From Desulfobacterales bacterium (GTDB lineage: Bacteria; Desulfobacterota; Desulfobacteria; Desulfobacterales; Desulfobacteraceae), in contig JAGLHT010000024.1 in the NCBI GenBank assembly GCA_023143455.1, positions 1 to 33,065 of the forward strand: a stretch of DNA of 33,065 nt. The letters are read 5' to 3'. The translations under genes were made by a program, and so were the position numbers. Positions within the stretch are counted from its first letter, which is position 1. Every line of letters starts with the position of its first letter. Under the pieces are notes generated by a model. It did not search any database, was not told the origin of the DNA, and was given only the letters and a program-made list of their open reading frames with translations. Shown here piece after piece: positions 1 through 8,493 of this stretch.

Positions 1-174
1 TTCTTTTCCAATTCGAATTGTGCTTCTGGCTATACCAGTAGTTTTAAATACAGCGGCAATTCCTCCGTGTCCAAGTGCAATTGCTTCAGACGCCGCCCAT
101 AAGCGCCGAGTACGCTCATTTAGTTCGTCTTTTATCAGACCATACTTCGATTTTATTGATTCGATTTTATTCAT
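1..174 (-). CDS. ISAzo13-family transposase, N-terminal part (cut by window edge)
   Basis: Reading the minus strand from an ATG at 174 gives 58 codons without a stop, running off the left edge. The peptide contains RTRRLWAASEAIALGHGG followed by a TGIARSTIR-type helix-turn-helix segment. This is the conserved start of ISAzo13-type transposases, where an arginine-rich RRLWAAxEA segment precedes a GG..AV..ATG.SRSTI DNA-binding motif. The protein would cut and join DNA to move its insertion sequence. The family usually has several hundred residues, so most of the gene lies outside the window and I cannot tell whether it is intact. The element end should fall between 175 and about 300, but I could not identify terminal inverted repeats. 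The assignment is from recalled family motifs; the reading frame is seen directly. Confidence 0.72.
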   Translation of the reverse strand, partial: MNKIESIKSKYGLIKDELNERTRRLWAASEAIALGHGGIAAVFKTTGIARSTIRIGKE

Positions 175-211
175 AGAATTAATATAGCATGCTAACTTTA
201 ATAAAGTCATC

Positions 212-230
212 TAAATAAATGATTTATTTA
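212..230. repeat. AT-only perfect palindrome downstream of the EF-G-like gene
   Basis: Nine-base arms TAAATAAAT and ATTTATTTA surround a single G. The site lies between the transposase start and the 3' end of the EF-G-like gene. As an all-AT hairpin it would be a weak terminator for leftward transcription, and it could equally belong to the insertion-sequence end. The rest of 175-303 shows no further recognisable signal. Confidence 0.35.
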
Positions 231-303
231 TTAACAACTCCTATGTTTCATTTCATAACTACAGGCCTTTTAAGAATACAACTTAAAACTTTATTTAAAA
301 ATA

Positions 304-2376
304 TTACTTCTCTTCTTTTTCAGCATTTGTTTTTTCAATAACTTTTTGTGCCATGTCATGTGGTAACTCTTCATATGTTTCAAATACCATGGAAAAGGTT
401 CCTCTTCCACCTGTCATGGAATTTAAATCCGGAGCATATCTTAACATCTCAGCCATTGGAACAAGTGCATTTACAACTTGTTTTGTACCCTCTGAATCCA
501 TCCCAAGCACCTTACCACGTCGAGAATTAAAATCACCCATTATATCACCAGTAAATTCATCAGGAACAACTACCGAAACTTTCATCACAGGTTCAAGCAA
601 GACAGGTTTGGCTTGAGCAATTGCAGTTTTAAAAGCAAGTGAACCTGCCATTTTAAAGGCCATTTCAGATGAATCAACAGAGTGATAACTTCCATCATCT
701 ACAGTTGCTCTGAAATCAATGCATGGAAATCCTGCAAGATATCCTCTTTGTGATGATTCTTTAACACCGGCTTCTACAGCTGGAATATAGTTTTTGGGGA
801 TTGAGCCACCTACAATCTTATTGACAAATTCAAACCCTTTACCTTTTGGAAGTGGTTCAAAATTAATCCAGCAGTCTCCAAACTGACCATGACCGCCTGA
901 TTGCTTTTTATGTTTTCCCTGCACTCGTATTTTCTTTTTGATTGTCTCTTTATAAGGTACTTTTGGAGTGGCAATAGCAACTTCTACATTAAATTTTCTT
1001 TTAACCTTATCACATGTGGTTTCAATGTGAACTAATCCTGTACCGGATAATAAAGTTTCATTTGTTTCTTCTTCTCTTTTTAATTGTAGTCCTGGATCTT
1101 CTTCAAGAATTTTTCTTAAAGCTTCATGAATTTTATCTTCATCACCTTTAGTTTTTGGAGAAATAGAAAAAGAAATAACCGGTGGAAAAGGTTTAACTGG
1201 AGGGAACTTGATATATTCTGAGCTTGTTATTGTATCACCAGTTAATGTGTTTTTAAGTTTTCCGACAGCTACAATAGATCCTGGGATAGCTGAGGTAATA
1301 TTATTTTGTTTTTTTCCGGCAATTTCAAGAAGCTGTGAAAATCTTTCTTTATTGTCTTTGTTAACATTCAGCAAATTCCCATCTTTACCCAATTTTCCGG
1401 AAACAACTCTGAAGATAGAAAGTCTTCCTGCATAGGGGTCAACAATTGTATTAAAAACAAACCCACTAAACTCTCTATCTGGATCTGGTAAGATTTCAAC
1501 TTCCTTATCATTATTATCAGTTGCAATCCATGCACCTCTATCAATGGGAGAAGGCATATAATCATTAATAAAATCTAATAATGGTTCAATACCAATTAAT
1601 TTTGTAGCAGCACCGCACAGGGCAGGGTAGAATGCTCGCTGAAGGATTCCTTTTTTAAAGACTTTTTTTAGATCTTCTTCAGAAATCTCCTCTCCTTCAA
1701 GATAACGCTCAAGAAGCTCGTCATCGAGTTCTGCAACATTCTCAATAAATTCTTCTTTGGCAATTGCAACATCGTCTGCCATATCAGAAGGGATATCAAT
1801 TCTTTGCATCTTTCCGTCAGTATCAAATTTAAATGCTTTTCCAGTAAGCATATCAACAATGCCTACAAAATTATCTTCTTTACCAATAGGCAATTGAGCT
1901 ATTAATATCTTTTTATCAAGGGCTGCACCTGTTGCTTCAACAGCAGTATTAAAATCTGCCCGTTCACGATCAAGTTTATTTATAAAAAGAAATGTAGGTA
2001 AATTATATTCTTCGGTACACAAAGATGCAGCTTCAGTCATTGCACTGGGTCCACTAACCCCATCAATCAACAAACCAACACTGTCTGCTGCCGGGATACA
2101 GGTTTTTGCAGCTGAAAAGAAATTTTGATCACCTGGAGTATCAAGGAGAGTAATTGAAAATTTATTATGAGTTAAATTAAAAAAAGAAGTATTTATACTC
2201 TGTTGTTTTTTAGTTTCTTCAGGCTGGAAATCCATAGCAGTATTGCCTTCCTCAATTTTGCCATGACGCTCTAATAGTCCAGCTTTAAAAAGTATTGCTT
2301 CGGAAAGGGAAGTTTTACCAGCTCCACCATGACCTGCGAAGGCTACGTTTCTAATTGATTTAATTTGGTCTGTCAT
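304..2376 (-). CDS. Elongation factor G-like GTPase (EF-G2 type)
   Basis: This 690-residue translational GTPase has the full EF-G domain order: G domain (about 1-290), beta-barrel domain II (about 305-390), domain III, domain IV and domain V (C-terminal, with the MTGGRGTFSM segment). Visible nucleotide-binding motifs are GHGGAGKTS (15-23), DTPGD (79-83), NKLD (133-136) and a CGAAT segment as G5. Two features set it apart from canonical EF-G: the P-loop reads GHGGAGKT rather than GHIDAGKT, and the DTPGH histidine that activates water is replaced by aspartate. Both point to the EF-G-like paralogue class rather than the main translocase, whose gene normally sits in the str operon. Its role is probably translation-related but unproven. 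A good AAGGAG ribosome-binding site precedes the ATG. It follows tlyA by 55 bp and could be the last gene of that operon. Confidence 0.9.
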   Translation of the reverse strand: MTDQIKSIRNVAFAGHGGAGKTSLSEAILFKAGLLERHGKIEEGNTAMDFQPEETKKQQSINTSFFNLTHNKFSITLLDTPGDQNFFSAAKTCIPAADSVGLLIDGVSGPSAMTEAASLCTEEYNLPTFLFINKLDRERADFNTAVEATGAALDKKILIAQLPIGKEDNFVGIVDMLTGKAFKFDTDGKMQRIDIPSDMADDVAIAKEEFIENVAELDDELLERYLEGEEISEEDLKKVFKKGILQRAFYPALCGAATKLIGIEPLLDFINDYMPSPIDRGAWIATDNNDKEVEILPDPDREFSGFVFNTIVDPYAGRLSIFRVVSGKLGKDGNLLNVNKDNKERFSQLLEIAGKKQNNITSAIPGSIVAVGKLKNTLTGDTITSSEYIKFPPVKPFPPVISFSISPKTKGDEDKIHEALRKILEEDPGLQLKREEETNETLLSGTGLVHIETTCDKVKRKFNVEVAIATPKVPYKETIKKKIRVQGKHKKQSGGHGQFGDCWINFEPLPKGKGFEFVNKIVGGSIPKNYIPAVEAGVKESSQRGYLAGFPCIDFRATVDDGSYHSVDSSEMAFKMAGSLAFKTAIAQAKPVLLEPVMKVSVVVPDEFTGDIMGDFNSRRGKVLGMDSEGTKQVVNALVPMAEMLRYAPDLNSMTGGRGTFSMVFETYEELPHDMAQKVIEKTNAEKEEK

Positions 2377-2431
2377 TACAACTCCTTTAACAATTAAATA
2401 AAAAACGAATTAAATAAACGAATCTTGGTAC

Positions 2432-3184
2432 TTAAGCATTTAAATGAAAATATTTCAAGGAAATTATATACTCTTTATTACCTTTTGGACCAAGAATTGG
2501 AGAGGAGACTATGTTTTCACTTTTATAGCCTCGTTTTACAAAAAAGGATTGAATATCATTTATAACTTCATTTCTAACTTTTTCATCACGGACGACCCCA
2601 CCTTTGCCGACCTTGCCTTTTCCTGCTTCAAATTGAGGTTTTATTAAGGCTAATATCCTGGTATTTTCTTTCATAAATTTTTCTGCCGATGGTATAACAA
2701 TTTTCAATGATATAAATGAAGTGTCAATTACAATAAGATCTAATTTTTCTCCAATTCTTTCATAGGGTAGATATCTGATATTAGTGCGTTCAATAACAAT
2801 AACTTTGGGATTATTCCTCAAGTTCCAGTCAAATTGCCCATAACCTACATCAACTGCATAAATTTTATTAGCTCCATGTTGAAGAAGGCAGTCTGTAAAC
2901 CCACCTGTTGAAGCTCCAATATCCAGACAATTAAGGCCTGTAACATCAATAGATAATTCTTTTATTGCTTTTTCAAGTTTTAAGCCGCCTCTACTTACAA
3001 AAGGAATATCTTTCTCTTTGCAAACAATTTTAGCATCAAAATCGATTAAAGTGCCTGGTTTATCTATAACAGCATCATCAACAAATACATTTCCGGTCAT
3101 TATAATTCTTTTTGCACGTTCTCTTGAACTTGCAAAATTGTTTTGAACCATTAAGGCATCAAGTCTAATTTTTTTTTGATTCAC
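2432..3184 (-). CDS. tlyA: TlyA family rRNA 2'-O-methyltransferase / haemolysin-like protein
   Basis: An N-terminal S4 RNA-binding domain (IRLDALMVQ through the VFVDD segment) is followed by an FtsJ-like methyltransferase fold with the SAM-binding segment CLDIGASTGGFTD and a DVGYGQ motif. TlyA proteins methylate ribose 2'-O positions in rRNA. The open frame extends upstream to an ATG at 3256, but that would overlap dxs by 62 bp and add residues with no S4 character. The GTG at 3184 gives a typical TlyA N-terminus and about 250 residues, the usual family size. A TTG at 3193 is an alternative. Neither has a clear Shine-Dalgarno sequence, so translation is probably coupled to the dxs stop about 10 bases upstream. 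It is part of the xseA-xseB-ispA-dxs-tlyA run. Confidence 0.9.
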   Translation of the reverse strand: MNQKKIRLDALMVQNNFASSRERAKRIIMTGNVFVDDAVIDKPGTLIDFDAKIVCKEKDIPFVSRGGLKLEKAIKELSIDVTGLNCLDIGASTGGFTDCLLQHGANKIYAVDVGYGQFDWNLRNNPKVIVIERTNIRYLPYERIGEKLDLIVIDTSFISLKIVIPSAEKFMKENTRILALIKPQFEAGKGKVGKGGVVRDEKVRNEVINDIQSFFVKRGYKSENIVSSPILGPKGNKEYIISLKYFHLNA

Positions 3185-3194
3185 TTTATTCAAG

Positions 3195-5084
3195 CTATAT
3201 TTTGATAATATTTTCAACTGCACTATAAATTGCTGTTGAATCAATACCATATTCATATCTTAATACTTCCTGAGGGCCATGTTCAACAAAACAATCATTA
3301 ATTCCAATTCTTTTAATTTTAACATCCAATAAATTATTGTCAGCAAAAAGTTCTAAAACAGCGCTTCCAAAACCGCTATCTAAAACGTGATCTTCAATTG
3401 TAATAACTTTGCCAACTTTTTTTGCCATCATTAATATAAGATCTTTATCAAGTGGTTTTACAAAACGAGCATTAATTAATGCACAGGTTATATTGTTTTC
3501 TTTTAATTTTTTTATAGCTTTAATAGCTTCTACAACAGAATGTCCAATGGCGATCAGCAACACATCACAATCGATTTCAATAGATTCGGGCTCAAGGAGT
3601 TCAGCTTTACCAATTTCAATGGATTCCATGTTTTCGTCGAGCTCAACACCTTCACCATTTCCTCTAGGATATCTTATGGATATTGGGCCTTTGTGCTCCA
3701 TTGCAGTGGTTAGCATTCTTCCAAGTTCATTCTCGTCTTTTGGTGCCATTATGGTAATATTTGGAATGCTCCGTAGATATGCATAATCAAAAAGACCATG
3801 ATGGGTAGGTCCATCCTCACCGACTATTCCTCCCCTATCAATGGCAAAAACAACATTATGGTAATCAATGCAGACATCATGTAAAATTTGATCATATGCT
3901 CTTTGTAAAAATGTTGAATAAATTGCCACAACTGGTTTTAATCCTTGTGTCGCAAGACCTGCTGCAAAAGTTACAGCATGCTGTTCTGCAATACCAACAT
4001 CAAAAAATCTATCAGGAAATTGTTCTGCAAAGTCAGCAAGACCGGTTCCTTCAGGCATAGCTGCAGTAACCGCGACAATTTTTTTATTTTTTTGGGCAAG
4101 CTTTAGCATGGTAGAACCAAATACTTCAGTATATGTGGGTACTTTTTTTATTTTTTTAGTTCCATTACCTGTTTTTATATCAAAGGCACCTACACCATGA
4201 AAATAAATCGGATTTTTTTCAGCTGGTTCGTATCCCTTACCTTTTTTAGTCATAACATGCAAAAGAACAGGTTCATTAGTAGTTTTGATATTATGAAGAA
4301 TATCAATCAAATGGTTCAGGTTATGTCCATCTATCGGACCAAAATAATTAAATTCAAATGCTTCAAATAACATCCCCGGAGTAACAAAAGTCTTAAAAGA
4401 ACCCTCTGATTTTTTTACAAAACGATAAATATCAAAACCAATTTTTGGTAATGATTTTAGAAATTCCCCAAAACCCTTTCTCATTTGTTGCAAATATGAT
4501 GCGGATAGAGTTCTGCTTAAAAAAGAGGATAGGGCACCTACATTAGGAGATATAGACATTTCATTATCATTTAAAATAACTATAAGATCTTTCTTTAAAT
4601 CTCCAGCCTGATTTAAAGCTTCATAAGCAAGACCTGCTGTTAAAGAACCATCTCCAATGACAGCTACAACTTTTGATTTGTTTTGAGTCAAACATTTACC
4701 TATACTGATTCCAAGTCCCGCTGAAATTGATGTGCTGGCATGTCCCACAGTAAAGCCGTCGTAAGGGCTTTCACTCATTTTAGTAAATCCAGATATTCCT
4801 TTAAATGAACGAAGAGTATCAAAACTGTCTTCTCGCCCTGTTAGAAGTTTATGGGCATAACTTTGATGCCCAACATCCCAGACAAGAGTATCTTTAGGAA
4901 AATCAAAAACACGATGCATTGCAATTGTAAGTTCAACTGCTCCTAGACTGGACGCTAAGTGTCCTCCTCTTTTTGAGACAACATCAATAATTCTTTCCCT
5001 GATTTCAAAGGCCAGGAGGTCAAGATCTGACCTGGTTAGGTTCTTTATATCCTGATTGGTCTTTATTTCTTTTAGCAAGCTCAA
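3195..5084 (-). CDS. dxs: 1-deoxy-D-xylulose-5-phosphate synthase
   Basis: This 629-residue thiamine-diphosphate enzyme condenses pyruvate with glyceraldehyde 3-phosphate, the first step of the non-mevalonate isoprenoid pathway. Visible motifs are VGHQSYAHK (71-79), the cofactor and Mg site GDGSLT (144-149) with NDN at 172-174, FGPIDGHN, and DRGGIVGEDGPTHHG in the pyrimidine domain. Length and three-domain order match the family. The start is a TTG at 5084, six bases after the ispA stop. No ATG occurs before the conserved N-terminal block and there is no obvious Shine-Dalgarno, so translational coupling to ispA is likely. Its position next to ispA (prenyl diphosphate synthase) fits a small isoprenoid operon. 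Confidence 0.97.
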   Translation of the reverse strand: MSLLKEIKTNQDIKNLTRSDLDLLAFEIRERIIDVVSKRGGHLASSLGAVELTIAMHRVFDFPKDTLVWDVGHQSYAHKLLTGREDSFDTLRSFKGISGFTKMSESPYDGFTVGHASTSISAGLGISIGKCLTQNKSKVVAVIGDGSLTAGLAYEALNQAGDLKKDLIVILNDNEMSISPNVGALSSFLSRTLSASYLQQMRKGFGEFLKSLPKIGFDIYRFVKKSEGSFKTFVTPGMLFEAFEFNYFGPIDGHNLNHLIDILHNIKTTNEPVLLHVMTKKGKGYEPAEKNPIYFHGVGAFDIKTGNGTKKIKKVPTYTEVFGSTMLKLAQKNKKIVAVTAAMPEGTGLADFAEQFPDRFFDVGIAEQHAVTFAAGLATQGLKPVVAIYSTFLQRAYDQILHDVCIDYHNVVFAIDRGGIVGEDGPTHHGLFDYAYLRSIPNITIMAPKDENELGRMLTTAMEHKGPISIRYPRGNGEGVELDENMESIEIGKAELLEPESIEIDCDVLLIAIGHSVVEAIKAIKKLKENNITCALINARFVKPLDKDLILMMAKKVGKVITIEDHVLDSGFGSAVLELFADNNLLDVKIKRIGINDCFVEHGPQEVLRYEYGIDSTAIYSAVENIIKI

Positions 5085-5090
5085 AATAAA

Positions 5091-6071
5091 TTAATGTTTC
5101 CTTTCAATAATGTAATTTGCAATTTTTTGAAGAGGTAATGCCTTTTTTCCAAAAGTTTCAAGTGCTTCAAGAGCATTTGAAATAAGTTCTTCAGCATATT
5201 TTTTGGATTTATCAAGTCCGATGAGTTGCGGGAATGTCAATTTCTTGTTTGCTGTGTCTGAACCAACTGATTTCCCCATAACTGAAGAATCGCCTTCTAT
5301 ATCTAAAATATCATCAGCAATTTGAAATGCCATACCAATATTTTGGGCATAACAGCTAAGATTATTTAATTGATTCTTATCTGCTCTTGCGGCAATAGCT
5401 CCGGCTTCAACACTTGCTTTAATCATTTCACCTGTCTTCAGAGTGTGCATTTTTTTTAAATACATTAAAGAGCTCTTATCCTCAACAAATTCTATATTTT
5501 GATTTGATTTCTTTTCTTGGTAAGATATTAATTCTGCTTTCATATCAAGCATTTGACCTTCAATCATACCATTAGTGCCTGCTGCATCAGAAATTGTTCC
5601 AATTATATTTAAAAGAACATCACTAGGAAGAGATTTAAATGGAAACAGTGAAGGTTTTGAAAGAATATAAAAAGCATGGGTTAAAAGAGCATCTCCGGTG
5701 AGAATAGCAGTTGCTTCCGAAAATTTTTTATGTAGCGTTGGTTTACCTCTTCTCAAGTCATCATCATCCATGGCTGGCAAATCATCATGTATTAAGGAAT
5801 AGGTATGTATCATTTCAATAGCACATGCAGGAAGAATTATACTGTCATCAAATTTTTCATCAGGTTTTGCAATACATTTTGCTGAAGCAATGCATAAAAC
5901 AGGTCTTAAGCGTTTACCATTAGCCATGAGTGAATATTTCATAGCAGAAATAAGTTCTCTTTTATTATCAAATTTAGAAAGAATTGTTAAAAGAGCTTGA
6001 TTTATAAATTCTCTTTTATGTTTTAAATAAAATTCTAAACTGAAATCGGAGTTAATCCCTTTTTTATTCAT
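5091..6071 (-). CDS. ispA: Polyprenyl (farnesyl/geranylgeranyl) diphosphate synthase
   Basis: This 326-residue trans-prenyltransferase elongates allylic diphosphates with isopentenyl diphosphate. Both aspartate-rich motifs are present: the first is DDLPAMDDDDLRRGKP (from 96) with the DDxxxxD spacing typical of bacterial type II synthases, the second is QIADDILDIEG near 255. The GKRLRP substrate-binding segment is at 52-57. The chain is somewhat longer than the usual 295-300 residues, with an N-terminal extension and a lysine/asparagine-rich insert around 183-197. The ATG overlaps the xseB end by 8 bp, which suggests coupled translation. Product length (C15 or C20) cannot be decided from sequence alone. 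It feeds from dxs, the next gene. Confidence 0.94.
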   Translation of the reverse strand: MNKKGINSDFSLEFYLKHKREFINQALLTILSKFDNKRELISAMKYSLMANGKRLRPVLCIASAKCIAKPDEKFDDSIILPACAIEMIHTYSLIHDDLPAMDDDDLRRGKPTLHKKFSEATAILTGDALLTHAFYILSKPSLFPFKSLPSDVLLNIIGTISDAAGTNGMIEGQMLDMKAELISYQEKKSNQNIEFVEDKSSLMYLKKMHTLKTGEMIKASVEAGAIAARADKNQLNNLSCYAQNIGMAFQIADDILDIEGDSSVMGKSVGSDTANKKLTFPQLIGLDKSKKYAEELISNALEALETFGKKALPLQKIANYIIERKH

Positions 6072-6291
6072 TCTGAAAAGGTTCTGCTTTTATATTACCA
6101 TTAGCATCTTCAAGTAAAATTAAAATTTTTTTTTCTGTTTTATTAAGCAAATCAGTGCAATACATGGAATGTTTAATGCCTAATTCAAATTTTTTAATCG
6201 CTTTTTCCAAAGAAAGCTCACCTGATTCTAATTCTTTAACAATATCCTCAAGTTGTTTTATTACTATTTCAAAAGTCTTTTTTTTTGTCAT
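6064..6291 (-). CDS. xseB: Exodeoxyribonuclease VII small subunit
   Basis: This 75-residue helical protein has the family core: FEIVIKQLEDIVKELESGEL followed by LEKAIKKFELGIKH. Several copies of it bind one XseA to form the single-strand-specific exonuclease VII, which degrades DNA to short oligonucleotides. The ATG lies in a 4-bp overlap with the end of xseA, so the two subunits are probably made by coupled translation. Length is normal for the family (about 70-85 residues). Confidence 0.95.
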   Translation of the reverse strand: MTKKKTFEIVIKQLEDIVKELESGELSLEKAIKKFELGIKHSMYCTDLLNKTEKKILILLEDANGNIKAEPFQNE

Positions 6292-7478
6292 TCTTTTTTC
6301 TCCACTCTGGTAATAATATTGCCTTTAAAAAGAATTGTTTCTAAAAGGTCATTATCTTTAATTGTTGATGAATCAATGATAATTTTTTTTTTAGGATATG
6401 TTCTTGTTATACTGTATCCTCTTTTTAAAACAGCATTAGGATTGAGAGCTTCAAGCCTTTTATATATCCCACTAATTTGTATTTTTTTTGTTTTAATAGA
6501 GTTTTTTATAACATTATTTAACCGAATGGTATACTCATCAAGTTTAATTCTCATATTATCTAATTTCTTTTTTGGAGTTTTTAATCTTGAATTTAAATCA
6601 AACACTTTATCATTTAAATAAAGTACATGCTTTTGGATATTTCTAAAAAGATTAAAATTTAAATCTTGTAGTTTTCTCTTTAAATATTGTTTTTCAGGTA
6701 ATGCGAGTTCAGCAGCAGCTGACGGGGTAGGGGCTCGTAAGTCAGCTACAAAATCGGCTATTGTGAAGTCTGTTTCATGCCCGATTCCTGTAATGATGGG
6801 AATTTCAGAATTAAAAATGGATTTTGCAACTATTTCAGTATTAAATGAAGATAGATCTTCAAGGGAACCGCCACCTCTAGCCAGAATTATAAGTTGAGAG
6901 GTATTAATTTTATTGACAAGTTTTATTGCGCGGACTATTTCAATATCTGAAGTTTTTCCTTGTACTTTAACTGGAACAATTTCTAAAGGGCAATTGCTGA
7001 ACCTTCTTTTAAATACATTAATAATATCATGAACAGCTGCACCAGTTGGTGATGTGATAATGCTTATTTTAGAAGAAAGGAATGGTACTGGTTTTTTAAG
7101 TTTATCATCAAACAAACCAAGATTGGATAATTTTTTTTTAAGTTGTTCAAAAGAAACCTGTAAAGCACCGACTCCTTTAGGTTCAATATGTTCAAATATT
7201 AATTGGTAAGTGCCTTTTGGTTCATAAATTGAAAGCCTTGCCATTCCAATAATTTTTAAACCGTTCTCAAGTTCAAAATTAATCTTTCTTTTCTGGCCTG
7301 AAAAAATAACACAACTGATAACAGATGAATCATCCTTTAATGAAAAGTAGGAATGGTTTGATAAAGGTGTAAAACTATTTGAAATCTCACCGGTTATCCA
7401 AATAAAAGGATAAGTTTCTTCTAATAATAGCTTTATTTTTTTTGTAAAATTAGAAACTGTGAATATTTCAGATGTCAT
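6288..7478 (-). CDS. xseA: Exodeoxyribonuclease VII large subunit
   Basis: This 396-residue catalytic subunit has an N-terminal OB-fold (about 1-100, including FTKKIKLLLEE and TGEIS), then the nuclease core with ITSPTGAAVHDI, ILARGGGSLEDL and TGIGHETDFTIADFVADLRA, and a C-terminal coiled-coil arm ending in RGYSITR. It is shorter than the E. coli protein (456 residues), mainly in the coiled-coil region, but all core motifs are present. It is the first gene of a minus-strand operon that continues into xseB, ispA, dxs and tlyA. A promoter candidate lies 43-71 bases upstream of the start. Confidence 0.96.
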   Translation of the reverse strand: MTSEIFTVSNFTKKIKLLLEETYPFIWITGEISNSFTPLSNHSYFSLKDDSSVISCVIFSGQKRKINFELENGLKIIGMARLSIYEPKGTYQLIFEHIEPKGVGALQVSFEQLKKKLSNLGLFDDKLKKPVPFLSSKISIITSPTGAAVHDIINVFKRRFSNCPLEIVPVKVQGKTSDIEIVRAIKLVNKINTSQLIILARGGGSLEDLSSFNTEIVAKSIFNSEIPIITGIGHETDFTIADFVADLRAPTPSAAAELALPEKQYLKRKLQDLNFNLFRNIQKHVLYLNDKVFDLNSRLKTPKKKLDNMRIKLDEYTIRLNNVIKNSIKTKKIQISGIYKRLEALNPNAVLKRGYSITRTYPKKKIIIDSSTIKDNDLLETILFKGNIITRVEKKE

Positions 7479-7520
7479 TTTATATATATTTAATAATAAA
7501 GATTAATTTAAACTGAAATA

Positions 7521-7549
7521 TTTATAAATCATAAGAAAACCAAAGGCAA
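7521..7549 (-). promoter_or_regulatory. Sigma-70 type promoter candidate for the xseA operon
   Basis: On the minus strand TTGCCT (7549-7544) is separated by exactly 17 bases from TATAAA (7526-7521). This matches the vegetative consensus at -35 and -10 and is correctly placed before xseA at 7478. Not verified experimentally. Confidence 0.55.
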
Positions 7550-7660
7550 TAATTATCTTTTATTTGCTCCATAGAGGCAACGTCCGATAATATATATTAT
7601 GTAAACTTTTTATTCTAATCTTTAATTAGATAGCTTTAATACAAAATGTTTTAGCTACTC

Positions 7661-7688
7661 TTGCAATGTCCCTATTCTGTGTTATATT
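7661..7688 (+). promoter_or_regulatory. Sigma-70 type promoter candidate for the BI-1 family gene
   Basis: TTGCAA (7661-7666) and TATATT (7683-7688) are separated by 16 bases, about 35 bases before the ATG at 7723. An AGGGG ribosome-binding stretch lies between the promoter and the start. The -10 overlaps a small palindrome, GTTA...TAAC. Confidence 0.5.
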
Positions 7689-7722
7689 TTATTAACTCAA
7701 CAATAATCAGGGGAAAATTAAA

Positions 7723-8433
7723 ATGAACACTCAATACTCTAATGACACACAAGTAAGAACTTATACAAAAGTAAACACATTTTTACGAAGTGTATACAAT
7801 TGGATGACAATTGGGCTTGCTGTAACCGGGATAACTTCTTTTTATGTTTCTCAAAACCAAACTCTTTTAAACATAATTCATGGGAACATCATAATTAAAA
7901 TAGGTTTGTTTGTAACTGTCTTAGGCCTTGTTTTTTTTCTTTCGTCAAGGATTCAAAAACTTAGCGCATCTACAGCCACTTCACTTTTTGTTATCTATGC
8001 TGTTTTAATGGGTACTCTTCTTTCCTATATTTTTCTTGCCTACACTGCAAGTTCTATTGTTTCTACTTTTTTTATCTGTGCATTAACATTTGGATGTTTC
8101 AGTACGTATGGCATGTTGACCAAACGTGACCTTACATCCTTGGGCAGTTTCATGTTTATGGGACTTATTGGAATTATCATTGCTTCAGTTATTAATATAT
8201 TTATTGGTAGCACTATCTTAGAAATGATCATTTCATATGCCGGAGTACTTGTCTTTGTTGGCCTTACAGCCTATGACACTCAAAAATTAAAAGAAATGTC
8301 TCTGACTATGCCTGGAAATGCTACAAACGCAATGGTCAGAAAAGCTGTAATCCTTGGAGCTTTAACACTTTATCTTGATTTTATAAATTTGTTTTTAATG
8401 TTACTTAGAATTCTTGGGGTTTCAAGAGATTAA
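7723..8433 (+). CDS. Bax inhibitor-1 / YccA family integral membrane protein
   Basis: The protein has 236 residues and about seven hydrophobic segments. The charged N-terminus is followed by LRSVYNWMTIGLAVTG, and the C-terminal half carries the family hallmark AYDTQKLKEM and the ending LYLDFINLFLMLLRILG. Bacterial members (YccA, YbhL and BsYetJ-like) sit in the inner membrane. Some are pH-sensitive calcium leak channels and E. coli YccA modulates the FtsH protease; which role applies here is unknown. The aspartate of AYDTQ corresponds to one of the family's pH-sensing pair. It is a single-gene transcript with its own promoter candidate and a hairpin terminator shared with the convergent glmM. 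Confidence 0.93.
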   Translation: MNTQYSNDTQVRTYTKVNTFLRSVYNWMTIGLAVTGITSFYVSQNQTLLNIIHGNIIIKIGLFVTVLGLVFFLSSRIQKLSASTATSLFVIYAVLMGTLLSYIFLAYTASSIVSTFFICALTFGCFSTYGMLTKRDLTSLGSFMFMGLIGIIIASVINIFIGSTILEMIISYAGVLVFVGLTAYDTQKLKEMSLTMPGNATNAMVRKAVILGALTLYLDFINLFLMLLRILGVSRD

Positions 8434-8440
8434 TTTTTAC

Positions 8441-8490
8441 AAAATAAATGGGAGGCATAAGATTTTACCTCTATGTTTCCCATTTTTTAT
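8441..8490. terminator. Bidirectional rho-independent terminator between BI-1 gene and glmM
   Basis: Arms AAATGGGA (8446-8453) and TCCCATTT (8478-8485) pair. An inner GAGG/CCTC stem (8452-8455 with 8468-8471) is an alternative, and a run of T follows on the plus strand (8483-8488). The site lies in the 60-bp gap between two convergent genes and could serve both; the AAAATAA stretch on the left gives a weaker U-tract for the minus strand. Confidence 0.65.
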
Positions 8491-8493
8491 ACT

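Noticed and set aside
3185-3256. Upstream ATG extension of tlyA to 3256
   Set aside because: It overlaps dxs by 62 bp, lacks a good ribosome-binding site and adds residues that do not resemble an S4 domain. The GTG at 3184 gives a typical N-terminus.
3409-3786. 125-codon open frame on the plus strand inside dxs
   Set aside because: It is a shadow of the strongly conserved dxs frame with no ribosome-binding site or recognisable domain.
6253-6621. Plus-strand frame resembling a small membrane protein over xseB/xseA
   Set aside because: The hydrophobic look comes from reading lysine-rich coiled-coil codons backwards; xseA and xseB are well supported on the other strand.
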